Shown: positions 1 to 8,325, numbered from the stretch's first letter. The stretch is 64,000 nucleotides of DNA from JAXMCK01 sp046349395 (GCA_046349395.1 JAXMCK010000008.1:124001-188000); one strand, 5' to 3'. The notes: a model not told the origin generated them from the letters alone. Translations and numbers: made by a program.

Positions 1-641
1 TCCGCACGGGTGCGAGCAGCTTCGTCATCACCCTTGCGACCATGAGCATCTACTTCGGTGCGATGATCGTCCTGACCCGGGCGGACTCCTTCAACGAGTT
101 GCCGACCGCTTTCACGGCGCTGGGCAAGCTACGGCTCTGGAGTGTCGTCTGGATCGGCGTGCTCGTGGCGCTCGGTGCCTCCCTGCTGCTGGGCGTCCTC
201 TACAGACTGACCGCGCTCGGGCGGCAGATGCTGGCCGTGGGCGCAAACCTCAAGGCGGCGGAATTGTCGGGCGTGCCGACGGGCAAAGTCATCATCGCGT
301 GTCACGCCCTTTCGGGTGCCCTCGCCGCCCTTGCCGCCCTCATGCTGACGGTGCGCAACGGGGCTGCCCTGCCCTCGATGGCCGGGCACATCGGCGTCGA
401 CTGGCTCCTGCCGGCCTTCCTCGCACCCGTGCTGGGCGGGACGGCACTCACCGGCGGTGCGGTCTCGGTGATCGGCACGGTGCTGGGGGCGCTGCTCGTC
501 TCGGTCATCAGCAACGGCCTCTTCCTGCTCAAGGTCGGCGAGTTCTGGGTCCAGCTGTTCCTCGGCCTGATCCTGCTGGCCGCCGTGCTGCTTGACCGGG
601 CGCGTGCGGTCCTCTCCGCAAGGCGCCCAGCACTCGCATGA
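1..641 (+). CDS. RbsC-family sugar ABC transporter permease (5' end outside window)
   Basis: Inner-membrane permease of a CUT2-type (ribose/rhamnose-like) ABC importer. The reading frame is open from base 3, where it encodes TGASSFVITLATMSIYFG, a segment typical of the middle of RbsC proteins, so the N-terminal part lies before the window. Further hallmarks are GRQMLAVGANLKAAELSGV and the LAPVLGGTALTGG loop between hydrophobic helices. It overlaps the next permease by 4 bp (ATGA), which indicates one operon with translational coupling. The rhamnose mutarotase at the end of the operon suggests L-rhamnose as the substrate, as in the rhizobial rhaSTPQ system. The family call is firm; the substrate is inferred. 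Confidence 0.85.
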   Translation, partial: RTGASSFVITLATMSIYFGAMIVLTRADSFNELPTAFTALGKLRLWSVVWIGVLVALGASLLLGVLYRLTALGRQMLAVGANLKAAELSGVPTGKVIIACHALSGALAALAALMLTVRNGAALPSMAGHIGVDWLLPAFLAPVLGGTALTGGAVSVIGTVLGALLVSVISNGLFLLKVGEFWVQLFLGLILLAAVLLDRARAVLSARRPALA

Positions 642-1603
642 AAGGTGTGGCCGCCCTCTTCCGCAACGACTGGAGCGGGCTCCTCGTCGTCTTCCTGGCC
701 GGTGCGATCGCTCTCGCGATCCTGCGGCCGGGCTTCCTCTCCTCGTTCAATCTCTACGTGCTGCTGCTGGCCTTCTCGCTCAACGCGGTCGTGGCGCTCG
801 GCCAGATGATCATCCTGGCGATCGGCCAGATGAACCTGGCACTCGGTGCGATCGGCGGGCTCTGCGCCATTGTCTTCGCCGGCACCATGCAGGTCTGGGG
901 CCTGCCCTGGCCGCTGGCCGCCCTGCTGGCACTCGTCGTCAGCAGCGCCTGCGGCCTGCTCAACGGGCTCCTCATTATCGGCAGCGGCATCAACGCCTTC
1001 ATCGTGACCCTCGCAACCCTGTACATCTTCAAGGGCATCAATCTCGGGTTGACCGAGGCGCAGCCCTTCTACGGCATCGCCGAGGCGGTGAAGGCGTTCG
1101 GCAACGCCGCCCTGGGCCCCCTGCCCTGGCTGCTGGTGGTGCCGCTCCTCGCCGCCGCCGGGATCGCCTTCCTCCTCGCGCGCACCGTGGCCGGCCGGCA
1201 GATGCTGGCCGTGGGCGGCAACACCAACGCGGCCGTGCTGTCCGGCATCTCGGTGCCACGGACCGTCATCCTGGCGCACGTCATCTCCGGGCTGCTCGCT
1301 GGCATCGCCGGCATGCTGGCGACGGCACGGCTGCAGTCGGGCCAGCCCAGCATCGGCGACGACTGGCTCATCATGTCGTTCGCCGCCCCCATCCTCGGCG
1401 GGGCGATTCTGACCGGCGGGCACGTCTCGGTCGCCGGCACCTGCATGGGCGTGCTGGTCGTGGCCCTCATCACCAATGCGCTGGTCCTCCTCGCGGTCGA
1501 TCCGTTCCTCGTCCAGCTCCTCCTGGGCCTGCTCATCCTGGCGGCGGTCGTGCTGAACCGCTGGCGCGAGGTGGGCGCCGAGGCGCACGGGCTCGGCAAA
1601 TGA
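638..1603 (+). CDS. RbsC-family sugar ABC transporter permease
   Basis: Second permease (321 aa) of the CUT2 importer, of normal length and predicted to cross the membrane many times. It carries the same family signatures as its upstream partner: GRQMLAVGGNTNAAVLSGI and SFAAPILGGAILTGG. Having two different permeases rather than a homodimer matches rhamnose (RhaP/RhaQ) and AI-2 systems. The start ATG overlaps the previous stop, and its own stop overlaps the ATPase start, both by 4 bp. It probably forms a heterodimeric channel with the preceding gene product. Rhamnose specificity is inferred from the downstream mutarotase. Confidence 0.87.
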   Translation: MKGVAALFRNDWSGLLVVFLAGAIALAILRPGFLSSFNLYVLLLAFSLNAVVALGQMIILAIGQMNLALGAIGGLCAIVFAGTMQVWGLPWPLAALLALVVSSACGLLNGLLIIGSGINAFIVTLATLYIFKGINLGLTEAQPFYGIAEAVKAFGNAALGPLPWLLVVPLLAAAGIAFLLARTVAGRQMLAVGGNTNAAVLSGISVPRTVILAHVISGLLAGIAGMLATARLQSGQPSIGDDWLIMSFAAPILGGAILTGGHVSVAGTCMGVLVVALITNALVLLAVDPFLVQLLLGLLILAAVVLNRWREVGAEAHGLGK

Positions 1604-3105
1604 CCGGCTTGGCGCTGACCGACATCGTGAAGACCTTCCCCGGCGTGCGGGCCCTTGACGGCGTCACGCTGCGGGCGGCACCGGGCTCGATCCATGCGCT
1701 GCTGGGCGAGAACGGGGCCGGCAAGTCGACGCTGATCAAGATCATCGCCGGCGTGCACCAGGCCGACAGCGGCCATGTCGCCGTGGACGGTCGCGAGGTC
1801 GCCTTCACGAGCCCGCGCCTGTCGATGGCGGCCGGCATCGCCGTCGTCCATCAGGAGCGCAACCTGATCCCGCGCTTCTCGATCGCCGAGAACATCCTGC
1901 TCGAGCGGCTGCCCGCCTCCCACGGCATCCTGGACCGCCGGGCGATGGAGGCCGAGGCGACTACCTGGATGGAGGTGCTGGAGCTCGACCTCGACCCGCG
2001 CACCCCCGTCCGCGAGCTCGGCGTGGCGCACATGCAGCTGGTCGAGATCGCCAAGGCCCTGGCGCTCCGCGCCCACATCCTCCTGCTCGACGAGCCGACG
2101 GCCTCGCTGACCCCGCACGAGGCCGATACGCTCTTCCGCCTGCTGCGCCGCTTCCGCGACGAGGGGGTCGCCATCGTCTTCGTCAGCCACAAGCTGGAGG
2201 AGGTGCTGGCCCTTTGCGACCGGGTCACCGTGCTGCGCGACGGGCGCAACGCCTGCGCCGACGAGCCGATGGCGAACCTCGCCCGCGCCGACCTCGTCCG
2301 CTGGATGATCGGCCGCGAGGAGACCCGCGCCGCCTGCAGCGCCGGCGTGCCGGCCTCCGGACCGCCGGCCCTGGAGCTGCGCAAGGTCAGCACCGACCTC
2401 GGACACGAGGGCATCGACCTCACCGTCCGCAGCGGCGAGATCGTCGGGCTCTACGGCCTCGTCGGCGCGGGTCGCAGCGAACTGGCGAAGGCGATCATCG
2501 GGGCGGAGAAGGTAACGGCCGGCGAGATCCTCGTCCGCGGCACGCCCGTCCGGATCGGCAGCGTGGCCGAGGCGCTGGCCAAGTACCGCATCGGCTATGT
2601 CAGCGAGGACCGCAAGCAGGAGGGTGTCATCCTCCAGCACTCGGTCGCCGGCAACATCACGGTCACCATCTGGACCCGGCTCGCCAAGGCCCTGGGCTTC
2701 CTCACCGGCAGCGGCGAGCGGGCGGCGGCCACCCCCTTCGCCCGCCAGCTCGAGGTGAAGACCCCCAGCCTCTCACAGCCCGTGGGCCTCCTCTCCGGCG
2801 GCAACCAGCAGAAGGTGAGCGTGGCGAAGTGGCTGGCGGCCGGCGTCGACGTGCTCATCGTCGACGAGCCCACCGTCGGCATCGACATCAAGACCAAGGC
2901 CGACCTGCACGCCCTCCTGCGCGACCTCGCCGCCAAGGGTACGGCCATCCTCCTCATCTCCTCCGACATGCCGGAGATGGTGGCCCTAGCCGACCGCATC
3001 CTCGTCCTCGGTTCGTTCCGCATCGTCGGCGAGGTCGCGGGCGGCCAGGACTACACGGCCGCCAGCGACGCCATCATGGCCGCCATCCACCGTGCCGAAG
3101 ACTGA
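1600..3105 (+). CDS. RbsA/RhaT-like sugar ABC transporter ATP-binding protein (two NBDs)
   Basis: Cytoplasmic ATPase (501 aa) with two fused nucleotide-binding domains, normal for CUT2 importers. Domain 1 has Walker A GENGAGKST near residue 36 and Walker B ILLLDEPTASLT. Domain 2 has the degenerate loop GLVGAGRSELAKA, signature LLSGGNQQKVSVAKWL and Walker B VLIVDEPTVGIDI. The ATG at 1600 is chosen because it overlaps the permease stop and begins the conserved N-terminus MTGLALTDIVKTFPGV; the same frame is open far upstream but is not coding there. The gene order permease-permease-ATPase-mutarotase uses the same components as the rhizobial rhamnose transport operon. Confidence 0.9.
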   Translation: MTGLALTDIVKTFPGVRALDGVTLRAAPGSIHALLGENGAGKSTLIKIIAGVHQADSGHVAVDGREVAFTSPRLSMAAGIAVVHQERNLIPRFSIAENILLERLPASHGILDRRAMEAEATTWMEVLELDLDPRTPVRELGVAHMQLVEIAKALALRAHILLLDEPTASLTPHEADTLFRLLRRFRDEGVAIVFVSHKLEEVLALCDRVTVLRDGRNACADEPMANLARADLVRWMIGREETRAACSAGVPASGPPALELRKVSTDLGHEGIDLTVRSGEIVGLYGLVGAGRSELAKAIIGAEKVTAGEILVRGTPVRIGSVAEALAKYRIGYVSEDRKQEGVILQHSVAGNITVTIWTRLAKALGFLTGSGERAAATPFARQLEVKTPSLSQPVGLLSGGNQQKVSVAKWLAAGVDVLIVDEPTVGIDIKTKADLHALLRDLAAKGTAILLISSDMPEMVALADRILVLGSFRIVGEVAGGQDYTAASDAIMAAIHRAED

Positions 3106-3124
3106 CCAGACGGGAGCCGCCGCC

Positions 3125-3454
3125 ATGCGCCGCATGGGCCAATGCATCCGCCTCGTTCCTGAGAAGGTCGAGGAGTACAAGCGCCTGCACGCCGCTACCT
3201 GGCCGGGCGTGCTGGCCATGATCGAGGCCTGCAATATAAGGAACTACTCGATCTTCCTGAAGGAGCCGGAGCTGATCCTCTTCGCCTACTTCGAATATCA
3301 CGGCACCGACTTCGCCGCCGACATGGCCAGGATGGCCGCCGACCCCACCACCCAGGACTGGTGGAAAGTCACCGCCCCCTGCCAGGACCCCTTCGACACC
3401 CGCAAGGACGGCGAATGGTGGGCGGACATGGAAGAAGTATTCCATACGGATTGA
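3125..3454 (+). CDS. rhaM: L-rhamnose mutarotase (RhaM/RhaU family)
   Basis: Small enzyme (109 aa) that interconverts alpha and beta anomers of L-rhamnose so the sugar can enter isomerase or kinase steps. It matches the YiiL/RhaM family in length and in the active-site pattern: Tyr18 and His22 in EEYKRLHAATWPG and the paired Trp79-Trp80 in QDWWKV. I chose ATG 3125 because GGGAG lies 8 bases upstream; an in-frame ATG at 3092 would overlap the ATPase. It follows the sugar transporter by 19 bases and gives the best clue to the transporter's substrate. The family call is strong; rhamnose use by the whole operon is inferred. Confidence 0.85.
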   Translation: MRRMGQCIRLVPEKVEEYKRLHAATWPGVLAMIEACNIRNYSIFLKEPELILFAYFEYHGTDFAADMARMAADPTTQDWWKVTAPCQDPFDTRKDGEWWADMEEVFHTD

Positions 3455-3459
3455 AGGGC

Positions 3460-3481
3460 GGGGAAGCGCACCGCGCTCCCC
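3460..3481 (+). terminator. GC-rich hairpin after the rhamnose-type operon
   Basis: GGGGAAGCGC pairs with GCGCTCCCC around a short ACC loop, leaving one bulged A, six bases after the mutarotase stop. No T-run follows, so it is at best a weak intrinsic terminator or an mRNA-stabilising 3' hairpin. Confidence 0.3.
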
Positions 3482-3638
3482 CGGGCCCCCACGGGTCGGT
3501 TCAGGAAGGTGGAATCGGTAACGGCCCCGGGCAGCCTTGGATCGGCTGGGGGCAAAAGGAAGCGTGGTAGAGGGGCTGGAGGTCGACGGGTCGCGGTCTG
3601 AGAACCGCCTCAAGTGGGCCGAAGGCCGGTAGGCAACC

Positions 3639-4364
3639 TCAGGACGTATCGAAGTCCGGATCCCGCAGGCGGACCGGGATGCGTTTGCCGGTGATCTTGG
3701 CGACAAGACGGCGGCAGTCGCGTTCTTCCGCGGTTTCCTGACGGCGGTTCACGGCCGGTCTGTCCGCTGGCGTCGGGACGGGGCGCGTCGGTGCTGGCGG
3801 CTCGCCTGCGGCGGCTCTGGCTTCGGCTTCCTCGCGCTTCTTGGCGTGGGCCTGGACGAGGATCAGGTCGCGGAGGCGGACGGTGATGCGGTGGCGCAGC
3901 GCTTCGAGGTCGTCGTACGGGCGCGGCGGGTACAGCACCCGCCTCACCTTCGGCGGCGGCGGTGGGTTCTCGGCCTCGTCGGCCTCGCGTTGCGCGCGTT
4001 GCTGGGCGCGGACGACGGACGTCGCCAGGGTGACGCAGGGATTGCGGCCGCGCTGCAGCTCGCGGAAGAACCAGGCGCAGACTTTGGGATCGCGTTCCTC
4101 GACCGTCTCGACCAGGACCTGGATCGCCAGCTCGCGCAGCTCGGCCAGGATCTCCTCTTCCGGCCGGCCGTACATCTCGCGGTAGGCTTCGACCATCTCC
4201 GGCAGGTCCGGATCGGCGGTGAAGGCGTCGAGCTCGGCGTCGCTGATCTTGAGCTTCGCCGCGGCCTTGGCGGCGGTGGCCCCCAGCGCCATGAGCCGCA
4301 CGAAGCGGCGCTTCTTGCGCCGGGCGCGGAACTCGGGGTCGAGGCGGTACGGCGTGTCGTCCAT
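3639..4364 (-). CDS. Hypothetical protein with terminase-small-subunit-like N-terminus
   Basis: 241 aa, soluble, strongly charged, function not recognised. Residues about 20-60 (RFVRLMALGATAAKAAAKL, then ISDAELDAFTADPDLPEM) read like the helix-turn-helix start of phage terminase small subunits or homeodomain-like transposon proteins. A helical segment rich in EELRELA/VETVEERDPK follows, then an acidic/Pro-rich linker (EAENPPPPPKVRR) and a basic C-terminus. It is GC-rich like the chromosome, not like the adjacent AT-rich island. A near-consensus promoter (4373-4401) ends only 8 bases before the ATG, so the transcript may be leaderless. The phage link is a weak similarity seen by eye. Confidence 0.6.
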   Translation of the reverse strand: MDDTPYRLDPEFRARRKKRRFVRLMALGATAAKAAAKLKISDAELDAFTADPDLPEMVEAYREMYGRPEEEILAELRELAIQVLVETVEERDPKVCAWFFRELQRGRNPCVTLATSVVRAQQRAQREADEAENPPPPPKVRRVLYPPRPYDDLEALRHRITVRLRDLILVQAHAKKREEAEARAAAGEPPAPTRPVPTPADRPAVNRRQETAEERDCRRLVAKITGKRIPVRLRDPDFDTS

Positions 4365-4372
4365 GGCGGAGT

Positions 4373-4401
4373 ATGCTACACGAGCCTAGGACTTCTGTCA
4401 A
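4373..4401 (-). promoter_or_regulatory. Near-consensus sigma-70 promoter, probably leaderless
   Basis: Read on the minus strand, TTGACA (4401-4396) is followed after exactly 17 bases by TAGCAT (4378-4373). Only 8 bases separate the -10 box from the ATG at 4364, so transcription would start at or within a base or two of the start codon. It drives the hypothetical gene at 3639-4364. Confidence 0.65.
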
Positions 4402-4439
4402 GACCGAGCCCTAACGGCACCAGCGGCAAGGCAGTCGCT

Positions 4440-4457
4440 GTACCGCGGCCGCGGTAC
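4440..4457. repeat. Perfect 18-bp palindrome
   Basis: GTACCGCGGCCGCGGTAC is its own reverse complement over 18 bases with no loop. It lies at the edge of the AT-rich island. A recombination or protein-binding site is possible but unproven. Confidence 0.5.
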
Positions 4458-4742
4458 CGGTTATTCTGGTCGCTGAGTTCGTTTCGTGTCGCTAGAAGCC
4501 ATATCGAAGCGACTTACAAACTACCACGGTACTCGCTAGCAGGCGTTAATTGTAACCGAGTAAGGAGGCCCCCAGGGTTAGCTGGGCACGCTCCCTGCCG
4601 GCAAAACGAGTCGTGGATAGCTTCGCAAGCATCTGAGCTTATCGAGGGAAGGCTTTAGTGACACACGGGGGCGGACCACCGAGCCTAACGACGTGAGGGC
4701 AAAATATCTGGAATTCTTATAGCATACCTCGCAACAAATAGC

Positions 4743-4770
4743 TTGCTCTGTTCTCGTTTCTTGGTAGAAT
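4743..4770 (+). promoter_or_regulatory. Candidate sigma-70 promoter for the small membrane protein
   Basis: TTGCTC (4743-4748) and TAGAAT (4765-4770) with a 16-base spacer, 65 bases before the ATG at 4836. The local sequence is AT-rich, so chance matches are likelier here than elsewhere in the window. Confidence 0.4.
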
Positions 4771-4835
4771 GGCCATCTCGCTATCCGATGCTAACACATG
4801 GCTTTAATCACCCCACTTTGCCAGGAAGGTTCGCC

Positions 4836-5252
4836 ATGGACAAGAAGGATTGGATTTGGACTATTGTCATTGTCATTGTCCTTCTCGTGTTCTTGGGTAC
4901 AGGAGCATACATTCTTTACTATACACAAATCACTCCGTCCGTAGTTACAGGAGATCTCCTCAAAGGTGACCTGCGAGTGGCCTATGGATTTCATCTTGTG
5001 GCATGGATGGTGCTTGGAATGTTTGCTAACTATTTTTGGGATTTGTTCAAGGCAGGGAAGCAGTGGGCAGACTTCCGAATAGAAGAAGTCTTATTGCCCT
5101 TGTTTGTTGCGCCTATTGTATTTTATACGATTTGGACACTATGGCCAGGAAAAGATATAGCATTTACTCTATGCCTTATTGCCTTTCAGAATGGTTTCTT
5201 CTGGCAATCTCTTTTCAGCAGGGCAGTAGAGCAAAACAATAAGCAACCATAA
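4836..5252 (+). CDS. Small orphan integral membrane protein
   Basis: 138 aa, family not recognised. Hydrophobic stretches at about 7-29 (WIWTIVIVIVLLVFLGTGAY), 49-69 (VAYGFHLVAWMVLGMFANYF), 84-103 (EVLLPLFVAPIVFYTIW) and a weaker one at 107-123 suggest three or four membrane helices, with a short charged tail RAVEQNNKQP. ATG 4836 is chosen because AGGAAGG lies 7 bases upstream; the frame is open further upstream without a good ribosome site. Its AT-rich codon use contrasts sharply with the surrounding chromosome, pointing to horizontal acquisition. No operon partner on the same strand. Real as a gene; function unknown. Confidence 0.6.
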   Translation: MDKKDWIWTIVIVIVLLVFLGTGAYILYYTQITPSVVTGDLLKGDLRVAYGFHLVAWMVLGMFANYFWDLFKAGKQWADFRIEEVLLPLFVAPIVFYTIWTLWPGKDIAFTLCLIAFQNGFFWQSLFSRAVEQNNKQP

Positions 5253-5531
5253 ATTGGGCCAGAGGGTGTTCGCATTCTCTCATAGATGACTATGCAGTAT
5301 AGCCGAAAAACGGCGGCACGTAAATGCAGAAACACTTATATAGCCACACTCTGTAGATGTCGGGCGCGGAACTGACGATCAAGGGTGCATCGTACATTGT
5401 GCCGAGTCTACAAAGTAACCTCTAGCTGGATTAAGCGTTTCGCGGGGAGTTAATGGTTATCGGGACCGAGGACCAGCATGAGCCTGCGTGAAAAGAGTCG
5501 CTGATACCGTGAACAACATCCACGCTAACGG

Positions 5532-6692
5532 TTATGCGGCCTTATCTCTACCCACTAAGCGTCCAATCAATCCGTCAAGAGCCGCAAAAAATACTTCTAC
5601 CGCATATCCAACGGCGAAGGCAATACCTAAGGTTGTTAATCCAGCTATTGTTGCGAGAGATCGTTCCTCAAACAGCAAACCGACCGTTGCGCCGGCAAGC
5701 GCACCGAGTGGAATTCTTAGCAGATACAGAACACGATTCGACGATACATACGTTACACTATCCACGGAGATACTTAGTGATCTTACAACACTAGCTATGG
5801 CTCCAAGAAGTCCGAAGGCAAACGGCAAAACAAATTGCGACAAAAATGCTCTTATCTCTTTTGAACCATTCAAAACCATAAACGCCTTATTGCTACCAAA
5901 TGACCAAGTCAAAACTTTACGCTTGAGTGATGAAATGTCCGTTTCGCTAAAAAACATATCACCCTGACTTGCACAGGGTCGATTGATTTCGCCCTGCAAC
6001 TCAGCAAAATCGTCACCTGGAGAAATGTATTTGTCTATTGTAGTAAATAACATAAGAACCTTATTGGCATAGCTTGTGTGGAGCTGTTGGATTGATGCAG
6101 CAAAAGATCTCCCAATTGAGCAATAATCAACAAGAAGTGACACAAACGGTGCCAATTGATTATCATTGAATGAAGGACGAAAATCTGATATCCGCAGACC
6201 GTCGGGAACTCGATAAGGTGGAAGTGTCTCATTGTTAACTGGGATCGACGCGATCTTTGTTTTAACGTCCTTTACATTTCCTAATGCTAAATCAGCAGCT
6301 TGTATCTTGCGGTCGAGAGAGGCATAGTATGCTTGACAAACAATCGTAACGGAAAGTATACTCCACATCAAAACAGAAAACCAAAATGCGGATCTTGATA
6401 TTGGACTTTTGGCGCCCATTTTTTCATAAGTTTCTTTGGATCGCAAAGCTTCCATATTTGAGGGTCTAATTTTACTAGCCAATTGAGTAAGCTTAGCCCA
6501 AAATTTACTTTCAATTTCTATTGGTATATCTTTTGGATCGCTCATATGAGCAGCACGGAACTGCATAATTGCAGTTGCTTCTTCCTCTGATATAGCAATT
6601 CCTTTCTCTGCAGCATGCATGAGCATGAGTTCAGCGCCAAAGAGCGCATCATGTCTCTTGGTGTCTGTATCTTTGCTGGTGTTCGAACCCAT
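5532..6692 (-). CDS. Orphan multi-domain membrane protein in AT-rich island
   Basis: 386 aa, family not recognised. The N-terminal ~100 residues are soluble and helical. One membrane helix lies at about 101-122 (SAFWFSVLMWSILSVTIVCQ), then a soluble, probably extracytoplasmic domain (about 123-280), then three hydrophobic segments at about 283-303, 323-341 and 346-370 near the C-terminus (LPFAFGLLGAIASVVRSL; GALAGATVGLLFEERSL). This layout resembles membrane effectors or sensor-like proteins of accessory islands, but I see no diagnostic domain. Codon use is AT-rich, as in the small membrane protein upstream. The start at 6692 has no clear Shine-Dalgarno sequence; a candidate promoter lies at 6719-6749. 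Confidence 0.65.
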   Translation of the reverse strand: MGSNTSKDTDTKRHDALFGAELMLMHAAEKGIAISEEEATAIMQFRAAHMSDPKDIPIEIESKFWAKLTQLASKIRPSNMEALRSKETYEKMGAKSPISRSAFWFSVLMWSILSVTIVCQAYYASLDRKIQAADLALGNVKDVKTKIASIPVNNETLPPYRVPDGLRISDFRPSFNDNQLAPFVSLLVDYCSIGRSFAASIQQLHTSYANKVLMLFTTIDKYISPGDDFAELQGEINRPCASQGDMFFSETDISSLKRKVLTWSFGSNKAFMVLNGSKEIRAFLSQFVLPFAFGLLGAIASVVRSLSISVDSVTYVSSNRVLYLLRIPLGALAGATVGLLFEERSLATIAGLTTLGIAFAVGYAVEVFFAALDGLIGRLVGRDKAA

Positions 6693-7375
6693 ATTGCGTC
6701 GTCCAAATCAGTAGGATCATACTAGAGCAGAACCTCCTTCGTCCGTCAAACACGCCGTACATGTCAGCTGACCGGCGGTCACCGACAACCGCTGAGAGCA
6801 TCGCTGCGGTATATTATGCAAAAAACTGCAGCAAGATTATGCACTTAACCAATGACTTGGGTCTGAGACGGCCACGATACTCGATCAGCGAGCCATATCG
6901 CAAATTGGCGATTGCGGCGCAATGCCACACCTATTCTGGCTCCTTTGCAGCTAGCAAAGCCATACCTAATAAACGAACGCAGGTACTGTAACACGTCTAC
7001 TGTCTGTCGATCGCTAAAACCTATACTTTTTAAGTACTACTTTGGATTTGGGGTGCCGTGATTAAGAATCAAAGTGGACGTTCTGTCCAATATTAGTGAC
7101 GTCCTGTATGTATCAGTCGCGATGGTACTGTATAAGCTGCCACCTTGTTTTGTTGTTTTGCAGATACGTTTCCTGTTGTCTCCAACCAGTCCATTGAGCC
7201 ACATATTTGCGCTGAGCGTTCCCGGACGCCAATCGTGCCGACAGTGCGTGTTGATGACGTTGATCGGACTTTTTGCCAACGATGTCACATCGAGCTATCC
7301 CGCCTCGTCCTCATTGGACGGCGCGCATGAACTCGCCCGGGCAGGCCGGGCGGGGCGCGGCGTGGAGGATTGACG
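6693..7375. other. AT-rich non-coding right part of the island
   Basis: 683 bases between the orphan membrane protein and the MBL hydrolase. Short open frames exist on both strands (for example 6761-6991 plus and 7037-7288 minus), but none has a ribosome site, recognisable motif or protein-like composition. Composition returns to GC-rich at about 7290. It may contain decayed mobile DNA; I could not identify any. Confidence 0.45.
6719..6749 (-). promoter_or_regulatory. Weak candidate promoter for the 386-aa membrane protein
   Basis: On the minus strand, TTGACG (6749-6744) and TAGTAT (6724-6719) are separated by 19 bases, longer than the ideal 17. It sits 26 bases before the ATG at 6692. Confidence 0.3.
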
Positions 7376-8317
7376 ATGAGCGTCATGGTGAGTGGCGGGG
7401 CCGGAGCGGTCGGGGTGGCGGACGTCACGTGGCCGCAGGTGGCGCGCGACGAGCTGGTCCCCTCGCGCTATGCGCTGAACGTGGGGGCCATCGAGGTGCT
7501 GGTGGTCAGTGACGGGGTGATCCAGATCCCGGCGGAGACGATGGCGCCGAATGCCGATCCGGACGTGCGGGCGGCGTGGCTGCGGGATAGGTTCCTGCCG
7601 GATCTGGTGGACTGGTCGTTGAACCAGGTCATGGTGCGGAGCAGCGGGCGGACCATCCTCATCGATTCGGGGCTGGGCGAGGAGTTTCCGGGCTATGCGC
7701 GGACCGGGCACTGGGCGCCGCGGCTGGCCGCGGCCGGGGTCGATCTGGGCGAAGTGACCGACGTGGTGCTGACCCACCTGCATTTCGACCATGTGGGCGG
7801 GCTGCTCATGGACGGCGTGAAGGAGCGGCTGCGGCCGGACCTGAAGGTGCATGCGGCGACGGCCGAGGCCGAGTTCTGGGCGGCACCCGATTTCTCGAAG
7901 ACGGCCATGCCGGGATCGATGCCGGAGATGATCCGGGCCAGTGCGCGGCATTTCCTCGACGCGTATCGCAGCTCCTTGCGGACCTTCGAGACGGAGCACG
8001 AGGTGGCACCGGGCGTGCTCGTGACCCGGACGGGCGGGCATACGCCGGGCCACAGCGTGGTGCGGCTCGCGTCGGGCGGCGAGCGGCTGACCTTCGTGGG
8101 TGACGCCGTGTTCCCGGCCGGGTTCGAGCAGCCGGACTGGCACAACGGCTTCGAGCACGATCCGGAGGAGGCGGCACGCGTGCGGCTGCGGCTGCTGCAG
8201 GAGCTGGCCTCCACCGGCGAGCCGATGGTGGGGACGCACCTGCCCTTCCCATCCTTGTGCCGTGCCTCCGCGAGCGGCGACGCCTTCCGCCGGGTGCCGG
8301 CGTTCTGGGATTATTGA
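7376..8317 (+). CDS. MBL-fold metallo-hydrolase
   Basis: 313 aa cytoplasmic hydrolase of the metallo-beta-lactamase fold, AHL-lactonase/GloB-like branch. The metal site is intact: THLHFDHVGG at about 133-142 (His134, His136, Asp138, His139), then GHTPGHS, VGDAVF and GTHLPFPS, which supply the remaining ligands. I prefer ATG 7376 because GGAGG at 7364-7368 is 7 bases upstream; ATG 7370 lies too close to it. No signal peptide. It stands alone on the plus strand and converges on a GFA-like gene across a strong hairpin. The substrate cannot be told from sequence; lactone or thioester hydrolysis is common in this group. Confidence 0.85.
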   Translation: MSVMVSGGAGAVGVADVTWPQVARDELVPSRYALNVGAIEVLVVSDGVIQIPAETMAPNADPDVRAAWLRDRFLPDLVDWSLNQVMVRSSGRTILIDSGLGEEFPGYARTGHWAPRLAAAGVDLGEVTDVVLTHLHFDHVGGLLMDGVKERLRPDLKVHAATAEAEFWAAPDFSKTAMPGSMPEMIRASARHFLDAYRSSLRTFETEHEVAPGVLVTRTGGHTPGHSVVRLASGGERLTFVGDAVFPAGFEQPDWHNGFEHDPEEAARVRLRLLQELASTGEPMVGTHLPFPSLCRASASGDAFRRVPAFWDY

Positions 8318-8325
8318 GGGCGCCT

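Larger units (their letters stand above)
4365..4835. other. Intergenic boundary between GC-rich chromosome and AT-rich island
   Basis: No convincing gene in 471 bases. It holds the divergent promoters at 4373-4401 (minus) and 4743-4770 (plus) and the 18-bp palindrome at 4440-4457. Base composition falls from GC-rich to AT-rich across roughly 4460-4740. I found no tRNA, integrase or clear direct repeat to mark an integration site. Confidence 0.5.

Noticed and set aside
302..1588. Long open frame on the minus strand opposite the two RbsC-like permeases
   Set aside because: Its translation is a charged, Gln/Asp/Arg-rich shadow with no domain; the plus-strand permeases are clearly real.
1069..2640. 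523-codon minus-strand frame opposite the permease and ATPase
   Set aside because: Low-complexity antisense shadow caused by high GC; no ribosome site or motif.
3480..3640. Structured-looking sequence considered as SRP, RNase P or another small RNA
   Set aside because: It lacks the conserved SRP core and RNase P signature elements; only generic GC-rich hairpins remain.
6761..7288. Short open frames in the right part of the AT-rich island (76 and 83 codons)
   Set aside because: No ribosome sites, no recognisable motif, and composition not protein-like.
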